Below are positions 42,629-53,970 of a stretch of DNA of 64,000 nucleotides, one piece after another. A program made the translations under genes and the position numbers. Origin of the DNA: Rhynchopus euleeides (taxonomy: Eukaryota; Euglenozoa; Diplonemea; Diplonemida; Diplonemidae); contig OY723288.1 in the NCBI GenBank assembly GCA_963210315.1, positions 1,054,001 to 1,118,000 on the forward strand, written 5' to 3'. Position 1 is the stretch's first letter. Each line of letters opens with the position of its first letter. The notes under the pieces were generated by a model. The model was not told the origin of the DNA, did no database searches, and saw only the letters and a program-made list of their open reading frames with translations.

Positions 42629-44557
42629 TTTAAATAACCATAAACGGGGGGTGTTGGGGGCACGTGATGGTGGTCCGATCAAGTCGGCAGAAGTTTGATT
42701 TTCTGCGAGTTGTGAGCGACGAAGCGTAGTGGAGGTCGGGAAGTAGCGAAGGTGGCGGCAGAAGGTTCGGATTGGCACACTTCATGCCAGCACAGCCTTG
42801 AGACACGTATTGATTTTGTTTATAGACTGACTCATCCAGAGGATCCAGGGAGCCCGGCGCAATTGCCAGACCCCCCAGACGGCCAGAAGACGCCGGTCTT
42901 CGCCGGGGCGGACCCAGCTAAAAGCTAACAGCAAGAACAGCAATAAAAGGGAGAGCGTGCTCCTATCTCTGTGGGCTGGCGGGAAAAGGCTAAAAGGTAG
43001 AAAGGAAGGAAGCAATGTGCAACAAAATACGATTAATGCACTCGTTTGTTAACACCGCGCCGGTCGCATAATGCTGCGGTCGGATGAACGATTGACTGAT
43101 CAACTCCAACCCAGTGGGCGTAAAAAGGAGAAGACGGGAACAACGGCTGGTCTAAACAGGACGAACGGACACTCACCACCACAGGGTATTCCAGAGGCGT
43201 TCCTGGTCGCGGCTCGACTGGTCGAACAACAGGTGACGGGCAAAAGATCGTGGTGAAAAAGAACTAAAAGTAGGAAGGCGAAGGAAGGCAAAGCCGGGGG
43301 ATCCACGTGTGCGTTAAACTTGTCCCACGTGCGCGTGTGCGGTAAACTTGTCCCACGCGCCCCGGTGAAAAACACGTAACACGGTTGCCGCCCACAGTTT
43401 CTTCTGGCCACGCGGCGCGCTTCATGAGCGCCGCGTGCAGCCTGACTGGTCTTAGCGGCCTAAGCGAAACACCGGATCTCCAGAGGGATACATCCAGCCT
43501 ACACGCAATGCGCTACCTTAAGCCAAAGCGTGCAGCGTAGCTTACCTCAACGGTCTGTTCGCAAAGGCCCCCAGGGTTCACCACGTGGAGGTGCCAGCCG
43601 TAGTCGCCAGGTCCGCTCCCCTGACAACCCATCACCCCAGCACAGCCTTGAGACACAAGTCTGCGTCTCAGCAAAAAGCAATTCCGGATCTGTTCCTCCA
43701 CAGTTTGCGTGGACAGGGTGTCTACCTTCAAGCGAAAGGAGTACGACTTCACCACCGCCATCATTCCTTTCCCTACCCCCAGACCCAAACGGACCTTAGG
43801 AGGGAGTTGGTGGCACGCTGCGAAGTGCTAAAGAGACAGAGGACGAGTATTCCCGTTCCGGATACTCGAAACAGGAGACCCTTGTCTTATGCACGTCAGA
43901 GCGAAGCCCCCGTTTGATTTTTAACGTCTGCCTGCAGAACCCTGTCCCGTTTGCACGGGGTTGGGCTGGGGTGATGTTGTGTTGTGTATGTGTTCCCGGT
44001 GGAGATCGCATCAAGAGCAGGTTTGCTCCGTGCGGTCTGCACTGCTGCGAAAATTTAGCGAAACCAGTATTCGTTATGTGTGGTGACGTGTTGCGGCACC
44101 CAAAGGATCTTTGAGAGGCCAATCTGGCTCTTCTTCGCACACCACAATTCGTTTGTGCGTACAGCAGAGAAGAATCAACGAGATACTTTAACTGTTCTTT
44201 CGTTGCTGGTGGCGTGCCCTCGGAGTGTCTCTCGGTTTTCTGTGATGTATGGTGATGACCGGGGTGTATCCACAGTTGAAGCACTTCCGGGTAGCGAGAA
44301 TTCAGTTCAGCCCCTGGTGCATCGGGATGGTGGTGCATCGCATGCAACCACCGTCGCACCGTCCAGCCAGGCAATATAGAGCGGGAGCGCACGGCAGAGA
44401 TTTGACACGACTTGCTCATGCTCATCACTGATGTTGCCTGCCTCCTCCATTCCACCCCTTGGCCAACGCCACACGACACCACCGCCAACACCACAAACAC
44501 AACAAAGGAAGTGGTGCGTGCGCAGCACCTGGTCTCAGAGGAAGGGAGGCAGGGACA
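42629..44557. other. Intergenic, 1.9 kb
   Basis: No gene seen. A 20-bp direct repeat ccagcacagccttgagacac occurs at 42787-42806 and 43634-43653. A tandem pair around taaacttgtcccacg lies near 43315-43357. About 43675-43735 resembles 32420-32480. The stretch ggtctcag ending at 44538 is a likely trans-splice acceptor for the next gene. Confidence 0.5.
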
Positions 44558-47500
44558 ATGGACTGGTTCAACCAGGCCCTGGAGACGGTGAAGAAGGGCG
44601 CCGAGGAGCTGGGGGAGAACGCGAGGAACCTGGGGGAGACGGTGCAGAAGCAGGCGACGGATGGCGTGTCGAAGCTGCGCGAGACAATCGCGGAGGGAGA
44701 TCTGCAGAGGGCGTTCGACATGGGCGAGGGCGGCGCGCAGCCCGAGGAGGATGTGACCCCGGAGGACCTGCCGCCGTGGGAGGTCATTCCCCAGGGCTGG
44801 GAGGTGCGCCGCAAGGAGTGGCGTATCCTGGTGCAGGGGCTGTGCCTCGACGAGAACACGTTCCTCGTGGGCCCGGCAGGACGGGAGGAGCATGACTATA
44901 TCAACTTCACGCGGGATGAGGTGAGCGCCAAGTGCCAGATTGCGAGCGCTGCTTATGAGCCCTTGGAATCGGTCCGTTTCGGCCTGTCCCCAAAGTACGT
45001 TTCGGAGACCGATTTCTGGCTCAACTTCGCCTGGAAGGCACGTGAGCTGGCGAAGTGCAGCGAATCCAACATCAAGCTGGAGAGCATTCTCCGCGAGTTG
45101 AACACCGACCCCAAGGGCATCCTTCCAGACGGCGAGAGGAAGCGGAACAGGGGTATTGCACATGTATGTGCCAGGGTGGCAAAGCCTGAAGGCATTTTTT
45201 TCTTTCATTTTTCGTTGTAAACAGGGTATAAGATAGACTTTTTTTCTGGCGCCGTTTTCCGGTTTTTCTGGTTTTGAAAATTTTTCGCGCGCGCCTTCGG
45301 CGCGCGCGACCCGCGCAAACCCTCCCAGAATCTGAGAGGGCCCGGTGCCTGCGCGCGTCCTGTCGTACTGAGGCTGCTTGGTGGGGCAGGCGCAGCAGCT
45401 GCTTTGAAAGTTTGGACTCTCGGCCAAAAAACCGGTCTGGTGCAATTTTTTTACGCAGGGGGGTCTGGGGGGCGGAGCCCCCCAGCCGCCGGAGGCCACG
45501 GTAGTGATCATCTGTTCCCTACAGTCTGGATTCGCTTGTAAGTAGGAAGGCTTCGCTGTATCGCAGCCCGGCCAGCAGGAGATCACTGGTCCTTGAGGGT
45601 TCAACCTTCAGGGTGGAGGAGGACGGGGGAGCGACCACTCGTGACAGGTGTGCGTTGTGGGTGGAGTGGGTGCACGACAGAATGGCCAAAGGGTCCACGA
45701 GATCTCTGCACACATTCCGTTATCGAGGAAATGGGCACCTAGCTGTGACGACAGGCAACAAACAAATCTCATCTGTTAGTTGCCCCCAATAGGCTTGGCG
45801 ACCTTCAAGATTGCTTGAAAGTCGTTCGTGTTCTCGTCTCAGCCCTCCAGACAAGCAGATCTGTCTCGAGTTGGTGGGCTGTCGCCATGTATTCGATGGC
45901 ACCGAGTGACGCTGCACAGAGGCAGACGACACGGTGAACTCCAGCGGAGGTTACCCTACCTCCGCTGGAGTACACCGTGTGTCTCCCATGAGTCTCAACT
46001 AGCGGGAGTCGTAAATTAGCTGGAAAATAGACTCCCGTCTCCAGTACAGACTGCAGTCTTAGACTCCCTCTTAGACACTCGCTAGGGTGGCTGGAGTCCA
46101 CCATGTGTGCACCTTCAAAACAGAAGAGGCCTGCATGACGAGGGCATCACCACCCACCGGGCCCCACCGGGCCACCCGCTAGGTCCATTTTTTCTTCTCC
46201 GCTTCTCTGCCTTCTTTGGACTATTTGAGCTCTGTGCGGATCACGATGGGGTCACTTTCTATTTTTTTATGGCGTTTTTTCTGACTGTTTTACTGTCCCA
46301 AAGTCACAAAAAAAACCGCCAAAAATGAGATCGACCTTTTTTTTTTTTCCAGAAAACCGGGAACAGGGTATAAGATAGACTTTTTTTCTGGCGCCGTTTT
46401 CCGGTTTTTCTGGTTTTGAAATTTTTCGCGCGCGCCTTCGGCGCGCGCGACCCGCGCAAACCCTCTCAGAATCACACCCAACACGGCTGGACCAGGCTCT
46501 GCCGAACAGCAGTGGCGTGTTGCTCCACGCAGCTCCCCGAAGGGACGGAACTGAGCTTTCAATGCGTCCACGTACTGACGGAGCGCGGCTTCGCATCACC
46601 TCCCGCATCAGGACAAACCCCCCTGAGGGTGCTGCTCTGCTGGTATGCCTCACGAAGGGCAACTACCTTCATGGTCGAGCTTGTTGCATGACCACCCCCT
46701 TGAGGCAGTCAGTCAGACGATGCGCACAACGTGCGCTCATGCGAACACCAGCGGGTGTCTCCAACACTGCACAAATCGCGGTCCCGCCAGAACCCGAATC
46801 CGTCGATCCTCTCCAAAGCGGACATGCACTCCCGAAAACATCGGAGTTTGCATGTGCCATCCCCAGCAAGGCAAACGTGCTCGAGACAAGGTCGTAGCTT
46901 GCGTGGATGACAGGGTGGTCCTTGGCAGTGTGCACCGCAACGAGATTGAGTGCATGCGCTCGGCAAGCCGCCCAGAAGGAGTACGGTGCGGTCGGAATGA
47001 TCAAGCTAGAAGACCTGCATGACGAGGACATCACCACCCACCGGGTCCCGCTGGGCTCCTTTTCTCCGCTTCTCTGCTTTCTTTTGACTGTTTGAGCTCC
47101 GTGCGGATCACGATGGGGTCACTTTCCATATTTTTTTGGCTAATGGTCCCACTGGTTGACTGTCACAAAGGTTCCCCAAAAACCGGCGAAAATCCGATCG
47201 GCCTTTTTTTTTTCCAGAAAACCGGAAACCGGGAAACCCTGGTTTTGAAAACCGGAAAACCAGACCTATCTTATCCCCTGGTTGTAAATCAGCTGAGCCT
47301 GGCGGGATGGGTGGGGGTTTGTTCAACCGCGTCTTCTCAATTGGTGGGGTGAAACTGCTGGAGGCCCTTCGTTCTGTGCCACACTATGTGTGCCACTCAC
47401 ATCACACCCCATCGCTGCAGGATAAGGACGTCATTGCAGAGATCGTGAAGCTGGTGAAGGCAGAGGAGGAGAACACAAAACGCCTTGCCGATATGGTGCG

Positions 47501-48029
47501 CGTCATCAAGGAGGAGGTGAAGACCAGCGAGGAGAACGCGGCGCTGCTGACGCGCATTCTGGGTCGTGGCAACAGCACCAGCACAGACCTGAAGGACAGC
47601 GTCTACGAAAGCTGCAGATACCACAGGCAGAAGGTGGCGCAGCTGGAGGAGCAGGGGCAGGATGAGGCGGAGGAGAACCGCCTTGCGCTTCCTCTCGACA
47701 TGCTGCAGCAGGCGGCATCTGCTCTCGACTCTGCTATCGACATCTACGAGAAGGGCTCGCAGCCCGGCCCGTCTGCGGCCTCCCCCCCCACAGCGGGGCA
47801 GGTGCCTGACGCAACAACTGCCCCTCAGCCCCCTCCTGAGGCGGCTTCGCCTTCCCAGGCAGACGCGGATGTGGCGCAGCCCGCCACGCTGTCCGAAGAC
47901 TACTTCGGGGGGGCGCTGCCGTGGGAGGATGACGCGACAGGCACGCCCGACCCCGCCACAGCGCCTGCGACAGAAGATGTGTCGTCGCCGTGGGAGGACA
48001 CGTCGCCCACCTCGTCGGACAAGCAGTGA
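44558..48029 (+). CDS. BSD-domain protein (404 aa); intron interrupted by a transposon
   Basis: Exons 44558-45163 and 47421-48029 join in phase 0 across a 2,257-nt GT-AG intron. The N-terminus is an amphipathic helix (FNQALETVKKGAEELGENAR), common in this family. The BSD domain lies at about residues 113-172, with the hallmark PKYVSETDFWLNFAWKARE containing the conserved Phe-Trp pair. Exon 2 is coiled coil (EIVKLVKAEEENTKRLADMV) then a Pro/Ala-rich tail with two short PWED motifs. Layout and length are reminiscent of BSDC1/SYAP1-like proteins; the exact role is unknown. Without the 2,059-bp transposon (45222-47280) and one target duplication the intron would be 190 nt, like other introns here. 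The gene is therefore probably still functional. Confidence 0.85.
45222..47280 (+). mobile_element. hAT-like element C2/C3 composite (2,059 bp) inside the BSD-gene intron
   Basis: The ends cagggtataagatag (45222) and ctatcttatcccctg (47280) are flanked by perfect 8-bp duplications gttgtaaa (45214-45221 and 47281-47288). 45222-46363 is near-identical to C1. At 46364 a second left end (cagggtataagatag) starts, followed by a diverged interior and then the only right end. So one C element (C3) lies within or recombined with another. It carries GC stems with TTCG loops at 45286-45308 and 46427-46449 and a reverse copy of the hairpin module (45458-45519). No transposase is visible. Confidence 0.9.
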
Positions 48030-48646
48030 AAGGGGTTGCCTCCACCCCTTGCCCCCCCATTCACAGACCTTAGAGCTTTGGCCTGATGGAGGGGAGGTCA
48101 ATAAACGCGGCGAGGAGGGTGTCTGCTGGTTGTTATGATGAGCGTATCAAGTTCTCTCGTGCAGAGGTCTCTCGTGGATTTCTGTACAGTGCAGATGCGT
48201 TTATTCAACATTGCCAGCAGGGCGTTACGATATTTATGCAAAAAAAAAACAAGATGCGCAAGATGTGTGTGGATACGGCAGTGTTGCTATAGGTGATGTT
48301 CAGCGCCGACAAAGAAATGGGGATGGCCTGGTTTGACCGAATTCTGACAGGATTTGCCAGATTCTGGGGATTTCAGATTCGTCTCCGATGGGGGTGGGGG
48401 GGGGTGGTGCCCTGAGACTGCGTCTCACTGTGTGGTGAGCTGAGATCGGTCAATTCATTTTTGGTTGTCTTTCCGTTCAGTCCGTTCTAGCCTTTCGTTG
48501 CAGATGGGGAGTGTGGTTGTGTGAGCACGCGGAGTGGATGCATGCCACCCCGCGTGATTTGGGAAACTGTTCGTTATACCGCCTACCCCTCCCGCACCCC
48601 CTCGTGCCAAAAATCCACAGCAAAAAAAATAATGCGGAGCGGGAAG
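48030..48646. other. Intergenic between the BSD gene and element D1
   Basis: No gene seen. 48639-48646 (gcgggaag) is the left target duplication of D1. Confidence 0.6.
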
Positions 48647-51600
48647 CAGGGCTGTTCCTAACTGGGGGGCTGGTTCCCCACTTTCAGGATTCTGAACTTT
48701 TTTTCTAAGAACTTTTGTACGGGGAAAAAAAGTTTTTTTCTAAGAATTTTGTAAGGGAAATTTTTTTTTCTAAGGGTTTTTCGCAGAGGAAATTTTTTTT
48801 TCTAAGATTTTCCCAGTCGACAGGGCGCACACAAGGATGGAAGGGAAGTCTCTCCCCCGTACAGTTCGCCTTGCTGGCCAACTGGAGACTCCGCAGGATG
48901 ACCCCGCCCACCTCCTCTTGCCTCGGTTTGCGTGTTGCTGGTGTGTTGCCTGTGTATTGCTGTTGTATTGCACTCCTGAGGACCTCCCTATTTATTCCCA
49001 CTCGACTACCCTTCGACAGGACCCTGACCTCACACTCACCCAACCTCACGTACTCCGCGAATATGGTGCGCACAACTGCAAAAATCTCCGGGAGCTTTTG
49101 GGCTTTCAGGCCTGAAGGGGCCAGTAGGGGGGTGGCGTCGGGGAGTGGCAGCTTTGTAACTATCCTCCAGCTGCTGGCATGTACAGTACTGCGGGAGTGC
49201 CAAGGTGTATTGAGCAACCTCCTCCAGTCCCTGCGGAGCACAACCCCCGATGAGAACGAGCCCCAGATGATCACCTCGCAGGACCCGCAGCGACCCAACC
49301 CTGACGTCAGTCTCTCCGCCCTCGGACACAAACACCCGCACCTGAAGCACCTCTGCACCACCAAAAGCGCCACCGTCTACAGCTGCCCATCTTGTGGTGA
49401 GTTCCGCACAGCTATTACAGACAGCATGGTTGTGATGTTGGGCGTCGTGAAGGACGAGGTGCAGCGCGTTGCTTCTCAATTTATGGAGAAGCAAGGTCCG
49501 TGCACATGTGGTGCTGTCCGGGCTGCGCAGTTCTGCGTCGAGAAGGCCCCGCACCTCCTGTTCCTCTCGACGCAGCGGTTTTCTGCATCCGGCGAGAAGC
49601 AGAAGCACCTGACGGAGCTTGCGGAAACCGTCAACGTCAAGGAATTAAGAGACCTCTCCGCCCTTCGTGAGCTTGGCGTTGACGGCAACGGGGTGGTGCA
49701 GGTGGGCACGGTGCAGCCGGTGAATCACCGGTACCGGTTTGTCGGTGCATCGTGCACAAAGTCCGGGCTGACCCTCGCGAAGGGGATCGCCTGGGAGACG
49801 CTGTGCGCTCGTGGCCCCGCCACCACTCTGAAGTGGAAGTCGATCACGACTGATCGTGTGACGGATTGCTCTGTGGCGCCGTTCAATCGTGCGAACGCGA
49901 AGCCAGCACTCGTGCTGTACGCACGTGAGGCATCGGACGGTGACGGGCACGACGTCGATGCTTCGCATGATGCGCCGCCGCCTCCTCCTCCGGATCCCCT
50001 GGCCGCCTCTCCTGCAGCTACCACCGCCGCCCCTGTCGCCCCTGCACCCCACGCCGCCTTCTACACCGGGGAAGGGGCGTGCCACGTCGCCGCGTTCGAC
50101 AGCGCCGGGCGACTGTCCCCATGGCTGACCGCCATGAAGCTCGCCCAATCAACCGGAGGCGTCAACATTGGGCTTGTACCAGGGTGGGTTCAACGGGATC
50201 TATACAGTTCTGGACACTACTGCCTCCGAGTGCTTGACTGCCTAGCAAGGTCAATTCCCATTACGGAGCCGACGCGTACCAGTGCTGCGGCGCTTCTGGA
50301 GGGCGTTGACTCCCCCGAAGCGGAGGCCCTCACGGTGAAGCTCAGGCGTCCGCGATTGATGGATACGAGATTCCTCGTGGACGAAGAGTTGGACACCAAC
50401 ACCGCGTCAGTGGCCCTGCAGACTTTCCGCACATCCCGCGGTTTAAATGTTCACTTTTCTATCGTCGACACCACACAGCCTCGCACCTTCGGCTTGCTTC
50501 TTCCGTCGTTGATGGCCCAGTACCCCTTGCGGCTTGTCTTCGACACAGCAAAGGCGCACTTCCTTCTTTTGATGGCAGCAAACAAGAAGTACGTGCCAGA
50601 GGGCTCAATGGTGAACGGTCTCCTTCGGATTCAGCAGCGGCAGGCACAGCTCGCCATACAGGAGAAGCAGCAGCGGAAGATCCACGCTGCAGCCTCCGGT
50701 GTGGTGCGTCTCCCTGAGGGAGGTGGAGGTGCACCACGTGTGCACCGTTCTTGGTGCAGCTGGAGGGGGAGTTCTCGGAGCAACCCCACTTGCTCCGGTA
50801 TGCACGCGGCGAAGCGTCTATGTCTGCCACGACAGTTGGGCGCCAGCAAAGCAATATCCGCCGCCACATGGGTGGTGCGGCGCACAAGAGAGCAGTGCAG
50901 TTGTCCACGCCTGGGAGTGAAAACACCAATGTGACAGCTACAGATATCCCCAAGCAGACGCTGTGCGCGAAGGTGAAGGTGACCAGCGAGCAGTACACAA
51001 GTCTGGTCAACCTGGTGTACAACGTGGCAACGGCGACGCAACGGGCGGAGGGGCTGAGCAGTGTGGGTGCGAGGTTGCAGGACGACAAGCGGAAGGGGCT
51101 GCATGTCCTGGACACCCACTACTCTCGAAAAGTCGCGAAGGAGTTCCAGACGATACTCTGGGAGGTGCTCCTGAGGGGAGTGGTGGGTGCGGTGCGTGCG
51201 TGTCGGGCGGCAACCCTGAAGGTGGACGGTACCACGTTCGCCCGCATCGACTTGATGATCGTCATCGTTTCGGGGATCAGCAGGACGGATTGTGCTATGA
51301 AAGATTGGTGTGTGGGCACAGTCGACTTGAAGAAAGCTGACGCAGAGTCGCAGAAGGACGAGCTGGTCAAGTTGTTCGACAGCCTCCAGCTGTCGCAGTG
51401 GGCGCGGCGTTCGCTGAAGGGATTCGCGGCAGACGGGGCATCAACGATGAAGAGTCTCAGGGGGAAGCTCGAGATCGCGTGGGGATGCACTCTCATCGAT
51501 GTGCATGATGCTGCCCACATGCACCAGCTGTCCGTCGGCCTCATCAAGAAGACACGAAAGGTTGTTGAACATAGCCGCCTCCTCCGACACTGGTTTGCCT

Positions 51601-53241
51601 TCTTCAGATCAACCGCCAGGCAGAAGTCTCTGCAGATCATTTCCGGTGGGAAATGTCTCTCCTTCCCGAAGGAGCACTCCGTGCGTTGGGCAGCTGCAAC
51701 GTTCCGTCGCCTGAACGCGGCTGTGGTGAACTTTGACTTCACTGTCGCTATGCTCGGGGAGATCCAGCCGCCGCCGTTCTTCTTCCACAAGCTCACCCCC
51801 GAGTATTCCCTCTCGACTTGCATCTTGGCTGACGTCTTCGACATCAATAAAGGGGTGAGCGAGGCGTTGCAGAAGCGAGACCTGTCGCTCTCGTCGATGG
51901 AGAGCATCCTGCAGAATGCACTGACAGTGCATAAGGTGCTGGCGCGCCAGCCTGGCAAGCACGAAGCCAAGTTCTATGAGAACCAGGGAACCACATCGTT
52001 GCCTCCGGGGGTAGTTGCCGAGATGACTTCCTGGCGCTCAAAGCTCTGCCACACCATCTACAAGGACCTGGCCAAGAGGTGGGAGGAGTATCCCTGCCGC
52101 TCATTCAGCTCTTTCTTCGCGACAAGTGGGAAGGACAGCACGTGCGAGTGCCTCATGGCGCTCGCTTCTCGCTTGGGTTACGACCAGGCAGAGATTCTCA
52201 GCATCGGCATGGAGTGGGTGAAGCTGCGGTTGGAATGCACAGATCTCAGGGGGAACCTTCTGAAAGAGTTTGTCGTCGACTTCTTGCTGGAATCCGAGAG
52301 TTCGACGTTTGCGATAGTGCTTGAGGCCATGGTGGCACTGTCACCCTCGACTGTGTTTGTGGAGGCTGCTTTTTCAGTTGTAACGCGCATGAGGGGATCG
52401 TTCCGGAAGGCACTCTCTGCCGCAAGCATCTCTCAAGAACTGGGCATCACTCTAGAGCTGTCACATGATGACGCGGCGCGCAAGATCATCGTTGAAGAAA
52501 CAGTCAACACGTTCCTCGCCAACAAGAAGCGCCGCTTCACTGCGCGTTCCCTGACGCCTCTTCCAACTCTGACAACCGTGGAGCTCGTTGACCTCGATGC
52601 AGCCATGGGTTCTCTATTTGCTGGCGTGGAGGATTGTGATGAGGAATCGGACGGCAGCTGGGAAGATGACAACGCCGATGCATTGTCGATTGTCAGCCTC
52701 GTGGAGGAAGTCCCTGAGGATCCCTTCCTCACTTCGTTGCTTGCAGATGCCGCACCCCCCGTCGTGCCTCCAGCCACCCTGCAACATGTCACCTTCCAGC
52801 TCCCCGCTTCATCGACCCCGGGCACCCCATCGACACTCCCCACACCTCAGCCGGAAGAACCGCCGCAGCTGCCTCCCACACAGGCGGCACCGGCAGAGCG
52901 CAGGAGGGAGGTTGGGCCGCACCCCGAGGAGCCCCAGGAGAAAAGGGCCCGCGTCCATGTCGACATCGATGTCGACATGGAGGAGGATTGGGGAGAGTGG
53001 GCGTACGTTTCGGACGCCGAAACTTCCGAGTGAGCCATCATCGTTCTTAGAAGGGGGGGGGGGGGGTGGGGGCGGGGGGTGGTTTTCATCGTAGAAATCA
53101 TAGAAAAAGTCCCGCCTGACGGGCACGCGCCTGAAACCTGTGGGGGGGTGAGCAAAAAATCCCTTGTAAAAATTCTTAGAAAAAACCTGGTTCCCCGACC
53201 CAAAAAACCCGGAAAAAGGGCTGGTTCCCCGCCCAGGCCTG
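48647..53241 (+). mobile_element. Complete hAT transposon D1 (4,595 bp)
   Basis: The left end cagggctgttcctaactg and right end ccgcccaggcctg carry short inverted termini (cagg then g or c, then ctg). They are flanked by perfect 8-bp duplications gcgggaag (48639-48646 and 53242-53249). Both subterminal regions contain repeated ttctaagaa or ttcttagaa motifs and ctggttcccc blocks, likely transposase-binding sites. A single long coding region on the + strand spans 49063-53033. The intact frame suggests the element could be autonomous, and the deleted relative D2 lies 27 kb away. Confidence 0.93.
49063..53033 (+). CDS. hAT transposase with N-terminal USP-like and OTU-like regions (about 1,303 aa)
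   Basis: Two frames join across a proposed 59-nt GT-AG intron (50701-50759) in phase 0. Residues to about 290 resemble the non-catalytic part of a USP deubiquitinase: CPSCG and CTCG zinc-binding pairs, then KAPHLLFLSTQRF, and ALVLYARE at the end. The usual catalytic Cys and His boxes are not evident. Residues about 360-520 look OTU-like, with SGHYCLR (C387) and KAHFLLL (H499). From residue 547 comes a BED-like remnant, then the hAT core: VDG (D702), ADGAS (D771) and the C-terminal dimerisation motif with STVFVEAAFSVVTRMRG (E1081), a plausible DDE triad. The tail is acidic. If the intron is not used, the first frame ends at 50934 and the second needs its own start. Domain calls before residue 547 are pattern-based inference. 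Confidence 0.75.
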
Positions 53242-53249
53242 GCGGGAAG

Positions 53250-53970
53250 TGGCAGGGCAAGCCGATCAGCATCAGCTGCCCCCTCCAGGACAGCTGAAGT
53301 CGGTATTGCTACCCCCCCCCCCCCCTCCCCCCCTCCACGACTTTGAGAGAAATGTTTGGGGGGGGGGGTCCTTTAGGACTTTGGAATGGGATTGCACACA
53401 CAAAAATCGGTGCCATGTCCGAACCCACACACCGCCCCCACCCCCTGAGCCCTGGGTCCAAGTCCCTTGGCACAACAAGCCAGGGGACTTAAGGATCATG
53501 GGCTTGGAACGACTGACTATACTCTCAACAGTGCACCCCCCATCCCCGCCTAGCTTGTGTCTGGTGACGGTGACTACGACCACCCCCTCCCAGGCCCCCC
53601 ACTCGCCCGTTTCTTCCGGTATTCCGTATCTTCTCACCTGACCTATGCCTCCCCCACCCTCCCACCCTCCCCTGCATGTGCCTGCAGTGCTACGGGGATA
53701 CGGAGAGACCTGCCGCATGACCCCCGCCCACACCCCTCCCCCCTCCCCTCTCCCCTTGCAGCGTTGACCGGTTGAATGGAGGCTTGTTGTTGTGTGGCCT
53801 TCACTCACCACTACCCTTGTCCCATGTCATGTTGACCCCTCGTGTGCCACGCATACTCACGTATCCCAGTGGTTATCTATTCCCTTTGCAGGACACGAGG
53901 CCCGTGGAACCCATGCTTGCGTAAGGGAGGGGGGTGTGGGGGCACTGCAGGCGGGCCGGCGTGACTCGCG
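53250..53970. other. Intergenic
   Basis: No gene seen; C-rich and G-rich tracts. The stretch ccctttgcag ending near 53891 is a likely trans-splice acceptor for the next gene. Confidence 0.6.

Noticed and set aside
43796..45604. A 602-codon minus-strand frame running from element C2 through the BSD-gene first exon
   Set aside because: It crosses a transposon boundary and a real gene on the other strand, and its translation has no domain-like region; it is open by base composition only.
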